NCBI RefSeq assembly: GCF_013450155.1
Contig: NZ_JACCKD010000003.1
Coordinates: 558,001-622,000, forward strand
Length of the DNA stretch: 64,000 bases
Direction of reading: 5' to 3'
Source: Haloechinothrix aidingensis
GTDB lineage: Bacteria > Actinomycetota > Actinomycetes > Mycobacteriales > Pseudonocardiaceae
Positions 9,475 through 17,025 of this stretch are shown here, piece by piece. Made by a program: the position numbers and the translations under genes. The notes below the pieces were generated by a model. It was not told where the DNA came from and searched no databases. It saw nothing but the letters and a program-made list of their open reading frames with translations. Position 1 is the stretch's first letter. Every line of letters begins with the position of its first letter.

Positions 9475-9961
9475 GACGCGCCGCACCCCCGCACACCACC
9501 CGGCGCCGGGAGGCACGTCCCGCGACGCACCGGTGTTCCGTACGCGGCCACCCCGTATCCCTGTCGAGATCCCTGTCGAGGACCGCGGCGACCGGTGACC
9601 ACCACGCTGCGTCACGGGCGTGGGTGATCGCCGCGCGCCGCCGGGCCGTCCACACTACGTGCCGGCGGCGGTAACCCGCCGAGCACTACTCCGGTCCGTT
9701 CAAGCAAACCCCCAATATAGGGGAATCGCATCTGCCGAAAGATACGTTAACTGCCGACGCCCTTGTCGCCCCATAGTGTTACGTTGATGCCATAAGGTAA
9801 TCAATTCACCCGAATACTTACCCTTTCGATCGCCCCACTGACCCTCTCAGGCGGTTAGAGTGCTCTCTACGACACCACTTTCGGTCGACAGCTGGCGCGG
9901 TTATCGACCGAGGGTGCCGGTGCCGGTCGGGGGGCACGACCGACTCCAGGGAGGTAGTGAC
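9475..9961. promoter_or_regulatory. 487-bp regulatory gap in front of the response regulator
   Basis: No gene is supported here. The first half is GC-rich and contains a perfect 12-bp tandem duplication (ATCCCTGTCGAG twice, 9557-9580). The second half is visibly AT-richer (9700-9850), with the inverted repeat CCCC-AATATA-GGGG at 9710-9723 and several possible -10 boxes, for example TAGAGT near 9855-9860. This is unusually long control DNA for the neighbourhood and implies complex regulation of the gene at 9962. Confidence 0.5.
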
Positions 9962-10678
9962 GTGGCTGCCGTCGGCTTCACTCAGGCCGTCCGTTCCACG
10001 CCAGCTGGCGCGTTGCCAGCAAGCATGGTTCCGCATCCGCGGGAGGAGCTGTTCTCGGTACTGGTGGTCGATGACCACCCGCTGCTGAGAGAGGCGATTT
10101 CCGCACGACTAGCACAGATGGGAGCAGGTACCGTCCACGAGGCCGCTTCGGTGGCCGAGGCGAGACTGCGGGCGTCGGCCACCGGGCCGTGCGACCTCGC
10201 GATCCTCGACCTCGGGTTGCCGGACGGCAGTGGTATCGAGCTCGTCGCCGAGCTTCGCCATCACAACTGGCCACGCATCGTCGTACTCGCGTCCTCGGAC
10301 GATCCGTACGCGGTGCGCGCCGCATTCCAAGCGGGTGCTCAGGCGTACTTGCTCAAGTCGGCATCACCGGTCGCCGTGACGGACGGGGTACGCCGGGTTC
10401 TCGAGGGTGGCGTATACGCCGATCCCGGTGTGGCTCCGGTCCTGGCTACCGGAACGCGGGTCCCGAGTACCGACAACACCCCGAGGGAGTTGTCCTCCCG
10501 CGAGGTGCAGGTACTCCAGCTCGTCGCGGACGGCAAGTCCAACAAGGAAATCGGCGACGAGCTGAGCCTGTCAGCGCTCACGGTGAAGTCTCACCTGTCG
10601 CGCATCGGCAGGAAGCTCGGCACCGGCGACCGGGCGCAGATGGTCGCGTTGGCCATGCGCGCGGGCGTCATCCGCTGA
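9962..10678 (+). CDS. Orphan NarL/FixJ response regulator, WhiI-like by position
   Basis: 238 residues. The GTG at 9962 is chosen because GGAGG lies about seven bases upstream; earlier in-frame starts lack a site. A ~30-residue extension precedes the receiver domain (LVVDDHPLLR acidic pair, phospho-acceptor Asp83 in ILDLGLP, Lys132 in LLKSAS). The C-terminal LuxR helix-turn-helix is intact (LSSREVQVLQLVADGKSNKEI). No sensor kinase is adjacent. From memory, Streptomyces whiI also lies beside a DUF3000 gene and hemE, so this may be its counterpart; unlike WhiI the phosphorylation pocket here looks complete. Confidence 0.88.
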   Translation: MAAVGFTQAVRSTPAGALPASMVPHPREELFSVLVVDDHPLLREAISARLAQMGAGTVHEAASVAEARLRASATGPCDLAILDLGLPDGSGIELVAELRHHNWPRIVVLASSDDPYAVRAAFQAGAQAYLLKSASPVAVTDGVRRVLEGGVYADPGVAPVLATGTRVPSTDNTPRELSSREVQVLQLVADGKSNKEIGDELSLSALTVKSHLSRIGRKLGTGDRAQMVALAMRAGVIR

Positions 10679-10694
10679 GCCCGCGAGTGGTGCT

Positions 10695-10749
10695 CTGACC
10701 GGTGGACGTGGCCCCGCCCCGCAGGGGTCGGGCCGCGCCCACCGGTCAG
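10695..10749. terminator. Long hairpin after the response regulator
   Basis: Arms of about 20 bases, starting CTGACCGGTGG and ending CCACCGGTCAG, pair with two mismatches; the inner part contains a further GC-rich hairpin (CCCCGCCCCGCAGGGG). No U-tract, as usual in high-GC actinomycetes. Confidence 0.65.
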
Positions 10750-10756
10750 CCGTGCG

Positions 10757-10791
10757 CTACGGGACGGGCACGAGTCGCGCCCGTCCCGTAG
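10757..10791. terminator. Second hairpin overlapping the next gene's -10 box
   Basis: Perfect 13-bp arms (CTACGGGACGGGC / GCCCGTCCCGTAG) with a 9-nt loop. The right arm shares 10789-10791 with the TAGTCT -10 box of the exonuclease gene. Confidence 0.6.
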
Positions 10792-10794
10792 TCT
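10789..10794 (+). promoter_or_regulatory. -10 box TAGTCT, leaderless start of the RNase D-like gene
   Basis: TAGTCT is separated by seven bases from the GTG at 10802, with no ribosome-binding site between. Confidence 0.5.
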
Positions 10795-10801
10795 GCGGTA
10801 T

Positions 10802-12064
10802 GTGAGCACCGCCAAGGACGACACGGTAGCCGACGGTCCCGCGGATACGGCACGGTCCGAGGGGCTCACCGCATTGACCGAGCCTGCCGAGGGCACGCCA
10901 CCGGTGGTCGAGGACCGTGCCGGGCTGCAGCGCGCCTGCGACGCGGTGGCCGCGGGCACCGGGCCGGTCGCGATCGACACCGAGCGGGCTTCCGGGTACC
11001 GCTACTGGCAGCGGGCGTACCTGGTGCAGGTTCGCCGCGACGGGTCGGGCACCCACCTGATCGATCCCGTCGCCCTCGACGGGGCACTGGATCCCCTGGC
11101 CACGGTACTGGCCGGGACCGAGTGGGTACTGCACGCCGCGTCGCAGGACCTGCCGTGCCTGGCCGAGCTCGACCTCCGTCCGGCTGCGCTGTTCGACACC
11201 GAGCTCGCCGCCCGGCTTGCCGGGTTCCCGCGCGTGGGCCTGGGCACGCTTGTCGAGCAACTACTGGGGTTCCAGCTGGCCAAGGGGCACGGTGCCGCCG
11301 ACTGGTCCACCCGCCCGCTGCCGCGATCCTGGCTCGACTACGCCGCACTGGACGTCGAGCTGCTGCTGCCACTGCGGCGGTCGCTGATCGAGGTTCTCGA
11401 CAGGGACGGGAAGCTGGCGTGGGCCGAGGAGGAGTTCGACGCGGTCCGGCAGGCACCCGCGCCCGCCCCTCGCAGTGAGCCGTGGCGGCGTACCTCCGGC
11501 ATCCACAAGGTACGTACCCGGCGAGGGCTGGCTGTGGTGCGTGAGCTCTGGAACGCCCGCGACGCACAGGCCCGCAAGCGTGACCGCGCCCCTGGCAGGG
11601 TCCTTCCGGACAAGGCGATCATCGCGGCTGCCCAGGAGATCCCCGGCAGCGTGGAGGAGCTGGTCGCGCTACCCGGGTTCGGTGGCCAGCACCAGCGACG
11701 TCATGCGGGTACGTGGCTGCGCCGGATCAACCTCGCCCGCACATCCGGCGAGCACGAGCTTCCGCTCCTCACGCGCAACGGCTCCGACCCGCCGCCGCCG
11801 AACAAGTGGGGCGACCGCGACCCCGACGCCGCGGCCCGGCTCACCGCCGCCCGGGCTGCGCTGACCGAGATGGCCGAGCGGCACGAGCTGCCGGTCGAGA
11901 ACCTGGTACAGCCCGATCTGGTGCGTAAGCTCTGCTGGGAGCCGCCTGCCGACATCGGAGTGGACGGTACGGCCACCGCCCTGCGGGCAGGGGGCGCGCG
12001 GCCGTGGCAGGTGAGCCTGACCACCGAGCCACTCAGCCGTGCCCTCGGGACTTCGGCAACGTGA
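10802..12064 (+). CDS. rnd: RNase D-like 3'-5' exonuclease with HRDC domain
   Basis: 420 residues. The exonuclease fold carries DEDD motifs: AIDTERASGYRYW (Exo I), LHAASQDLPCL (Exo II) and the late WLDYAALDVELLLPL (Exo III, Y-type). An HRDC nucleic-acid-binding domain follows (about 230-310: VRELWNARDAQARKRDRAPGR, then LPGFG). It should trim structured RNA 3' ends. The start is the leaderless GTG. Its last 32 bases overlap the end of kynU on the other strand. Confidence 0.92.
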   Translation: MSTAKDDTVADGPADTARSEGLTALTEPAEGTPPVVEDRAGLQRACDAVAAGTGPVAIDTERASGYRYWQRAYLVQVRRDGSGTHLIDPVALDGALDPLATVLAGTEWVLHAASQDLPCLAELDLRPAALFDTELAARLAGFPRVGLGTLVEQLLGFQLAKGHGAADWSTRPLPRSWLDYAALDVELLLPLRRSLIEVLDRDGKLAWAEEEFDAVRQAPAPAPRSEPWRRTSGIHKVRTRRGLAVVRELWNARDAQARKRDRAPGRVLPDKAIIAAAQEIPGSVEELVALPGFGGQHQRRHAGTWLRRINLARTSGEHELPLLTRNGSDPPPPNKWGDRDPDAAARLTAARAALTEMAERHELPVENLVQPDLVRKLCWEPPADIGVDGTATALRAGGARPWQVSLTTEPLSRALGTSAT

Positions 12065-13304
12065 CTCCCCCCGTCCCCCGCCCGACCCGCAGCACCTCGC
12101 CGAGCGCCGCCATGGCGTCGTGCAGCTGCCGGTCCGACAGGTACGGGGCGGGACCGAACCGCAGGTAGTCGCCACGGTGGTCGGTGTACACGCCGTATCG
12201 CGCGAGCGAGGCCCGCACCGCCGAGGCTTCCGCGCAGCGGAGCGCGAGGAAACCCGCGTAGTCCGACCGCGGGCGGGACCGGTCGCGGGTGACCAGCTCG
12301 GGCGGCAAGGCCAGCTCGTCGAAGGCGTCGGCGAGTACACCGGTCTGGTGCAGCGAGACCTCACGCAGGAACGCGGGAGTCAGGCCCTGCTCGCGGAAGA
12401 ACCCGAACACGCTGGCCGCCCGGTAATGGCTGGTCGGATCGTACGTCGCGCCCGCGAACCGCGCGGACCCGCTGCCGTAGACCACCTCGCCGGCCCCGGG
12501 CCGCTCGGAGCGTGCGGAGAACTCGCTGAACCACCCGGTGACGACAGGGCGGAACCGGTCGGCGTGCCCGGGAAGGCGCAGGAAACAGTTGCCCTCGCCG
12601 AGCTGGAGGTACTTGTACCCCCCGCCCACGATCCACGCCGCACCGAGCCCCTGCTCGTGAATCGGCATCTCGAGCACCCCGAGAGCGTGGTAGGCATCGA
12701 CGAGCAGCTCGACGTCCCACCGCGCGCACGACTCGGCGAGCCCGTCCAGCCCGGGCACGATCCGTGCCGTCTCGAACAACACGGCCGACACGAGTACGGC
12801 CGAGGCACGCCCGTCCACCTCGGCGGCAAGCCGCTCGGCGAGCGTGTCCGCGGGCTCAGCAGGCACGCGCACCACCTCGACTCCCGCCTCGGCCAGCCGG
12901 TCGAGCTGCCTGCGCACCGTGTGGAACTCCCCGTCGGTGGTCACCAGCCTGCGCCTACCGCACAGGTCGAGACCGGAGAGGAACCGCACGACCAGCTCGT
13001 GCGTGCTCGCCCCCAGAGCGAGCTCCCCACCGGGATCGCCCAGCAGCGCGCGGTAGCCGTCCCGCACCTCCTCGGCCTTACCTGCCGCGCGATCCCACTT
13101 CCCGTCGAGCTCGGCCGCGGCATCGGTGAACGCCGCGAGCTGCCCCTCGATCGCGACATCGGGCCACGCCTGATGGGAGTGCCCCGTCAGCGGGAGCCGG
13201 TTCGCCACGTCGGACCGTGAGTAGTGCTGGGCCAGCGCGTTCGGGCTGGCCCGCAGGTCCGCCAGCCGGGGTCCTCCGCCCGGTGCGGGTACGTGTTCGT
13301 TCAC
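12033..13304 (-). CDS. kynU: Kynureninase
   Basis: 423 residues from a GTG whose first bases overlap the kynA stop codon (GTGA), with GGAGCAGG upstream; a longer reading into kynA is rejected. Class-V PLP enzyme: the lysine that should hold PLP is K231 in GGGYKYLQLGEGN, and the DAYHALG motif supplies the PLP-ring Asp. It cleaves kynurenine to anthranilate and alanine. It is the second gene of a coupled kynA-kynU operon. A kynurenine formamidase gene is not in the window. Confidence 0.93.
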   Translation of the reverse strand: MNEHVPAPGGGPRLADLRASPNALAQHYSRSDVANRLPLTGHSHQAWPDVAIEGQLAAFTDAAAELDGKWDRAAGKAEEVRDGYRALLGDPGGELALGASTHELVVRFLSGLDLCGRRRLVTTDGEFHTVRRQLDRLAEAGVEVVRVPAEPADTLAERLAAEVDGRASAVLVSAVLFETARIVPGLDGLAESCARWDVELLVDAYHALGVLEMPIHEQGLGAAWIVGGGYKYLQLGEGNCFLRLPGHADRFRPVVTGWFSEFSARSERPGAGEVVYGSGSARFAGATYDPTSHYRAASVFGFFREQGLTPAFLREVSLHQTGVLADAFDELALPPELVTRDRSRPRSDYAGFLALRCAEASAVRASLARYGVYTDHRGDYLRFGPAPYLSDRQLHDAMAALGEVLRVGRGTGGVTLPKSRGHG

Positions 13305-14092
13305 AGCCTGCTCCGCACCGCCCACAAGTCCGGGAACACCGGCACACCCACGGTGGAGCGCAGGTAGGACGCTCCGGAGGAGCCCCCTGTCCCCTGCTTG
13401 TCCCCGATCGTGCGCTGCACCATCATCATGTGCCGGTAGCGCCACTCCTGCTGGCCTTCGTCGAGGTCGACGAGGTGCTCGCAGATGGTGGCCGGTCCGC
13501 CGTCATCGGCATAGACACGCAACAGCACGTCCTGCACCTCCTCGGAAGGTTCCCATGGTAGGCGCACATCGCGCCGCAGCGCCTCCTCCGGAACCGGGTA
13601 GTCGTGGCGTGCCAGGTAGCCGAGGAACGAGTCGAACAGCGACGGGTTCTCCATCGCCTCCGCGATCCGCTGCCGGGCAACACTCTCCTGCGGGTAGTGC
13701 TCGAACGCCTGCCGAGCACGCCTGCCGAGCACGGCCTCCAGCTCGCGGAACTGCGCGGACTCGAAGCCGCTCGCGGCATCCAGCCGTGCGCGGAACCCGG
13801 CGAACTGGCTGGGTGTCATCGTCTCCAGCACGTCGATCTGGGCCACGACGACCTTGAGGATCGTCAGTGCCCTGCGCAACGTCCGGACCGAGTGCGCGGT
13901 GTCTCCCGCCTCCAGGCACGACCTCAGGTGCGACAGCTCGTGCAGCAGCTGCTTGAACCACAGCTCGTAGACCTGGTGGATCACGATGAACAGCATCTCG
14001 TCGTGCTCGTCGGACCTCGGCCGTTGCGCGCCGAGGATCTCCGGTAGCGCGAGGTAGGACTCGTAGGTCAGTGCCGCGTTCCGTTCCGTCAT
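13301..14092 (-). CDS. kynA: Tryptophan 2,3-dioxygenase
   Basis: 263 residues. The family signature DEMLFIVIHQVYELWFKQLLHE is close to the N-terminus and the FDSFLGYL and YRHMMMVQRTIGDKQGTGGSSG segments of the heme pocket and C-terminus are present. It opens the indole ring of tryptophan to N-formylkynurenine. ATG at 14092 is preferred (AGGA upstream); an in-frame ATG lies at 14101. The stop codon overlaps the kynU start, implying translational coupling. Confidence 0.95.
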   Translation of the reverse strand: MTERNAALTYESYLALPEILGAQRPRSDEHDEMLFIVIHQVYELWFKQLLHELSHLRSCLEAGDTAHSVRTLRRALTILKVVVAQIDVLETMTPSQFAGFRARLDAASGFESAQFRELEAVLGRRARQAFEHYPQESVARQRIAEAMENPSLFDSFLGYLARHDYPVPEEALRRDVRLPWEPSEEVQDVLLRVYADDGGPATICEHLVDLDEGQQEWRYRHMMMVQRTIGDKQGTGGSSGASYLRSTVGVPVFPDLWAVRSRL

Positions 14093-14317
14093 CCCGTGCA
14101 TCCTGCCATTGACCCGGCACCTGCCGCGCCGTCTTGACGGCAGATCCTGTATGCCGTCGCCACGGCGTCGCGCCCGGGCACGGTCAGGGAGGCCGCCGTC
14201 CTGCACGCCGAGCTGATGGCGTCACTGGTCGCGGTGACAGGAGGATCGGCGCTCGTCGCCATCGGCGCGGGTTGTCTCGTCCCGTTGCTCGCACCGCGAA
14301 CGTGGCTAGCATCGAGG

Positions 14318-15139
14318 ATGATGAGCATGCGCGCGGACTCCAACGACCCGGCAGGCGAGCACAGCGGTGCCGGGACCGGCGAAGCCTGCGACGAGCACGA
14401 GCCGGATGTCGGCGCCCTCGCGGCGCTGCTCGCGAGCAGCGAGCGGGTCGTGGCGCTCACCGGAGCGGGCGTGTCGGTGCCCTCGGGTATCCCGGACTTT
14501 CGCAGCCCGGACAGCGGGCTGTGGAACACCGTCGACCCGATGGACGTGGCCACCATCGATGCCTTCCACCGCGACACCAAGGGGTTCTGGGACTTCTACC
14601 GGCCACGCCTGGACATGGTCCGGCAGAAGCGGCCCAATGCCGCACACGAAGCACTTGTCGAGCTGGAACGGCGCGGCCGGTGCGACGCGGTGATCACACA
14701 GAACATCGACGGTCTCCATCAGGCGGCAGGCAGTACCGGGGTCGTCGAGGTACACGGGTCGATCGGCACGTCCAGCTGCACGAGCTGCGGCGCCACGTGG
14801 ACTCTCGACGAGACCGAGTCGCTGTTCGGCGACGACGGCATCGCGACCTGCACCCGCTGTTCCGGCAAGGTCAAGCCGGACGTCGTGCTGTTCGGCGAGC
14901 TACTGCCCGCCGGGGCGATGGAACGGGCACGCGACCTGGCCGCCCGGGCCGACCTGTTGCTCTGTGCCGGTTCCTCGCTCGAGGTCTACCCTGTCGCCGA
15001 GCTACCCGCGCTCACGCACGAGGGCGGTGGCCGGATCGCCGTCGTCACGCAGGGCTCCACTCCCTACGACGAGGTGGCCGACGTGCGGGTGACCGGCGAC
15101 GTCGCTACCGCGCTGCCCAGTGCGGTCAGCGAGCTCTGA
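14318..15139 (+). CDS. Sir2-family NAD-dependent protein deacylase
   Basis: 273 residues; starts at 14318 or 14321 follow a TAGCAT box at 14307-14312, so the message may be leaderless. Class III sirtuin motifs: GAGVSVPSGIPDFRS, TQNIDGLH, the catalytic His in EVHGS, a four-Cys zinc site (CTSC ... CTRC) and the NAD-binding GSSLEVYPV. It removes acyl groups from lysines using NAD. The ~25-residue acidic N-terminus is not conserved. It is a single gene, not visibly in an operon. Confidence 0.95.
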   Translation: MMSMRADSNDPAGEHSGAGTGEACDEHEPDVGALAALLASSERVVALTGAGVSVPSGIPDFRSPDSGLWNTVDPMDVATIDAFHRDTKGFWDFYRPRLDMVRQKRPNAAHEALVELERRGRCDAVITQNIDGLHQAAGSTGVVEVHGSIGTSSCTSCGATWTLDETESLFGDDGIATCTRCSGKVKPDVVLFGELLPAGAMERARDLAARADLLLCAGSSLEVYPVAELPALTHEGGGRIAVVTQGSTPYDEVADVRVTGDVATALPSAVSEL

Positions 15140-15349
15140 CGCGCCGAGAACCGGCAGGGACCACCACCGCTCAACGCACGCAGGCTCGGCCGCGGGCAGC
15201 ACTCGATCACCGCTGCAATCGCGGGCACGGGATCGGCGGCCCCACCACTGACACACTATCAAGTGACTTGCCACCAGAAATGGGCACTAATATCCTTAAT
15301 CTCCGAGGGTGGTTCGTATTTTTCTACGGCCTCACACCTGGGGGTGTTT

Positions 15350-16471
15350 ATGCCTACCGGATCCATACCCGACAAACAACACTCGTACATTCTCTATGAC
15401 GCCACTTGTTCGATGTGCTCACAAGTCGCGCAGACGGTTCGAGATCTGGGAATCTTCTCGCTCGATGTTCGAAGCTTGCAAGACCCCCACACGAGGAATC
15501 TACTCGAACTGGGTGGCCGCGCCGAGCTCTTCGAACCAGCCCTTGTAGAGGTGGAAAATGGTTCTGTAACAGTCCACACGGGCTTGCGAATGCGAACGAG
15601 GCTCGTCCGGCGCGTTGGTTTGCGAAACGCACTTCGTATCGTCAACGCCATAGTGAGATCAACACCTACGAGCCACGCAGGCACACCTCGAAGGAACTTC
15701 TTGTACCAGACAGGGCTCGCGGGTGTTGCCGCTCTCGCTTTTCCCCAGCTCATTACACGATCCGCGCACGCGTCCCCCGGCGAAAACAACATCGTTAGCG
15801 ATTACACCAACAACATAGTCGACTCACAAGAACTTGCCCAAGACAGGATAGCGAGAGAACTACGACACCGAGACGTACAAGATGACCTGAACAAATCTCT
15901 GGCCGCAGCTCACAGACGATTCAAGGACACCGGCGGCGACGCAGGATCCATACCGCGATCAGCGTCCACGGAAGAGATCGGCAGTGCCGACAAGACCGTC
16001 GGTGTCGAGCACACCACGAGAAATGGCAGCACAGTAATTGCACTGTCAATGATATTTTCGGGCTTGTTGGTTGCCTCGTACAGGATCCTGGAGGGCGCCG
16101 GCGGATCGGAGCATGTCCAAACATTCGTATATCTGTCCTCCCCGCGAGGCGAGCGCGCGGAACTGATAATCCAGAGCGACCAAGGACGCGTTTACAGCAA
16201 GGCAGCGAACGAGGCACGTCAGCAGACCTGCGTCGATGACGTCGACTGTGGAACTGATCCGTGCATGGTATGCCGCGGCAATGGCTGCGACTTCGACTTC
16301 TCATGCGCCGCACAATGCTGCGGGCCGTGCTCCGTTTCCTGTATCACGCCACCGTATGCCGACTGCGGTGTCTGCGTACTCGCGTGGTGTCCTGCATGCA
16401 TAGCCATCGCAAAGTGTTGCACCGGCGGTGCGAGCACCGGCACATGCCAATGGCGTGAGGCGTGCTCGTAG
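15350..16471 (+). CDS. DCC/thioredoxin-like domain, internal Tat signal and 18-Cys C-terminus: probable precursor of a secreted cysteine-rich peptide
   Basis: 373 residues; ATG at 15350 follows GGGGGTG. (1) Residues 15-105 start YDATC20SMC23 and resemble DCC (DUF393) thiol-disulfide oxidoreductases. (2) Residues 112-141 look like a Tat signal in mid-protein: twin Arg114-115 in PRRNFL, hydrophobic run, and AHA before Ser142. (3) A polar linker, a hydrophobic stretch 227-245 and a beta-rich segment follow. (4) Residues 294-373 hold 18 cysteines, including CC pairs at 323-324 and 356-357. The tail resembles halocin-C8-like bacteriocin domains, which also follow Tat signals; this is from memory. 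The cytoplasmic thiol domain might act on the tail before export. Base composition is AT-richer than neighbours, suggesting transfer. No transporter or immunity gene is adjacent. Confidence 0.7.
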   Translation: MPTGSIPDKQHSYILYDATCSMCSQVAQTVRDLGIFSLDVRSLQDPHTRNLLELGGRAELFEPALVEVENGSVTVHTGLRMRTRLVRRVGLRNALRIVNAIVRSTPTSHAGTPRRNFLYQTGLAGVAALAFPQLITRSAHASPGENNIVSDYTNNIVDSQELAQDRIARELRHRDVQDDLNKSLAAAHRRFKDTGGDAGSIPRSASTEEIGSADKTVGVEHTTRNGSTVIALSMIFSGLLVASYRILEGAGGSEHVQTFVYLSSPRGERAELIIQSDQGRVYSKAANEARQQTCVDDVDCGTDPCMVCRGNGCDFDFSCAAQCCGPCSVSCITPPYADCGVCVLAWCPACIAIAKCCTGGASTGTCQWREACS

Positions 16472-17025
16472 TTGCCGACCACACGATTACAGATATTCGA
16501 AGCATATGTTCCGAACCCATCCGTTCAAAACGCTATCGACCCCACCCGCTACTACGCACGCCTGCGGCGCTCGGTGACGCCGTGCGGGTCGCGAGACGGC
16601 GCCGGACCGTGACCGCCACCGGGGTTCAACCACCTGCTCGACGTACTCGCGTAACGGGCTGACCCGACGAACCAACCGGCAGCGGGCTCGGAAGCTACGT
16701 CGGCCCGTCATCCTGTGCGCCGCGCGGATACCGGTGACGCGGGCAGCCCGCTCGAGCGGAGTTTCCCGGCGAGTAGCGACCGGCCATCGTACGGCTGATC
16801 AGGGTCCTTGCTGCACGGGCATCCGCCACCCGCAGCATGTTCTCACCCGGCAGCACCCTGCCCACCGGATCGGCTGCGCGGTAGGTCACACTTCGGTAGA
16901 GATGTTGGGTTCCAGCTCCGGCGTGGACTATCTTCCGGTGGTCCGTCGCGGACGTTACCTGCTGGGCATCCTGCCGTCGCGGACGTCCGCATCATGCAAC
17001 AGTGCAGCATCGTGGGGATATGCGA
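16472..17025. other. 554-bp gap before the symporter gene
   Basis: No convincing gene on either strand; short open frames lack start sites and composition bias. The first ~90 bases are AT-rich like the preceding gene. The last ~90 bases contain the direct repeat described separately. No glycine-riboswitch core was recognised. Confidence 0.4.
16943..16986. promoter_or_regulatory. Two 13-bp direct repeats upstream of the symporter
   Basis: CCGTCGCGGACGT occurs at 16943-16955 and again at 16974-16986, 31 bases apart start to start, i.e. about three helical turns. The first copy lies in a small inverted repeat GTCCG-TCG-CGGAC. This looks like a tandem operator controlling the gene at 17026. Confidence 0.4.

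Noticed and set aside
15263-15349. Upstream in-frame start for the cysteine-rich precursor
   Set aside because: GTG/ATG choices upstream lack a ribosome site, while ATG 15350 follows GGGGGTG and begins just before the CxxC domain.
16472-17019. Glycine riboswitch upstream of the symporter
   Set aside because: I looked for the conserved aptamer core and did not find it; only direct repeats are visible.
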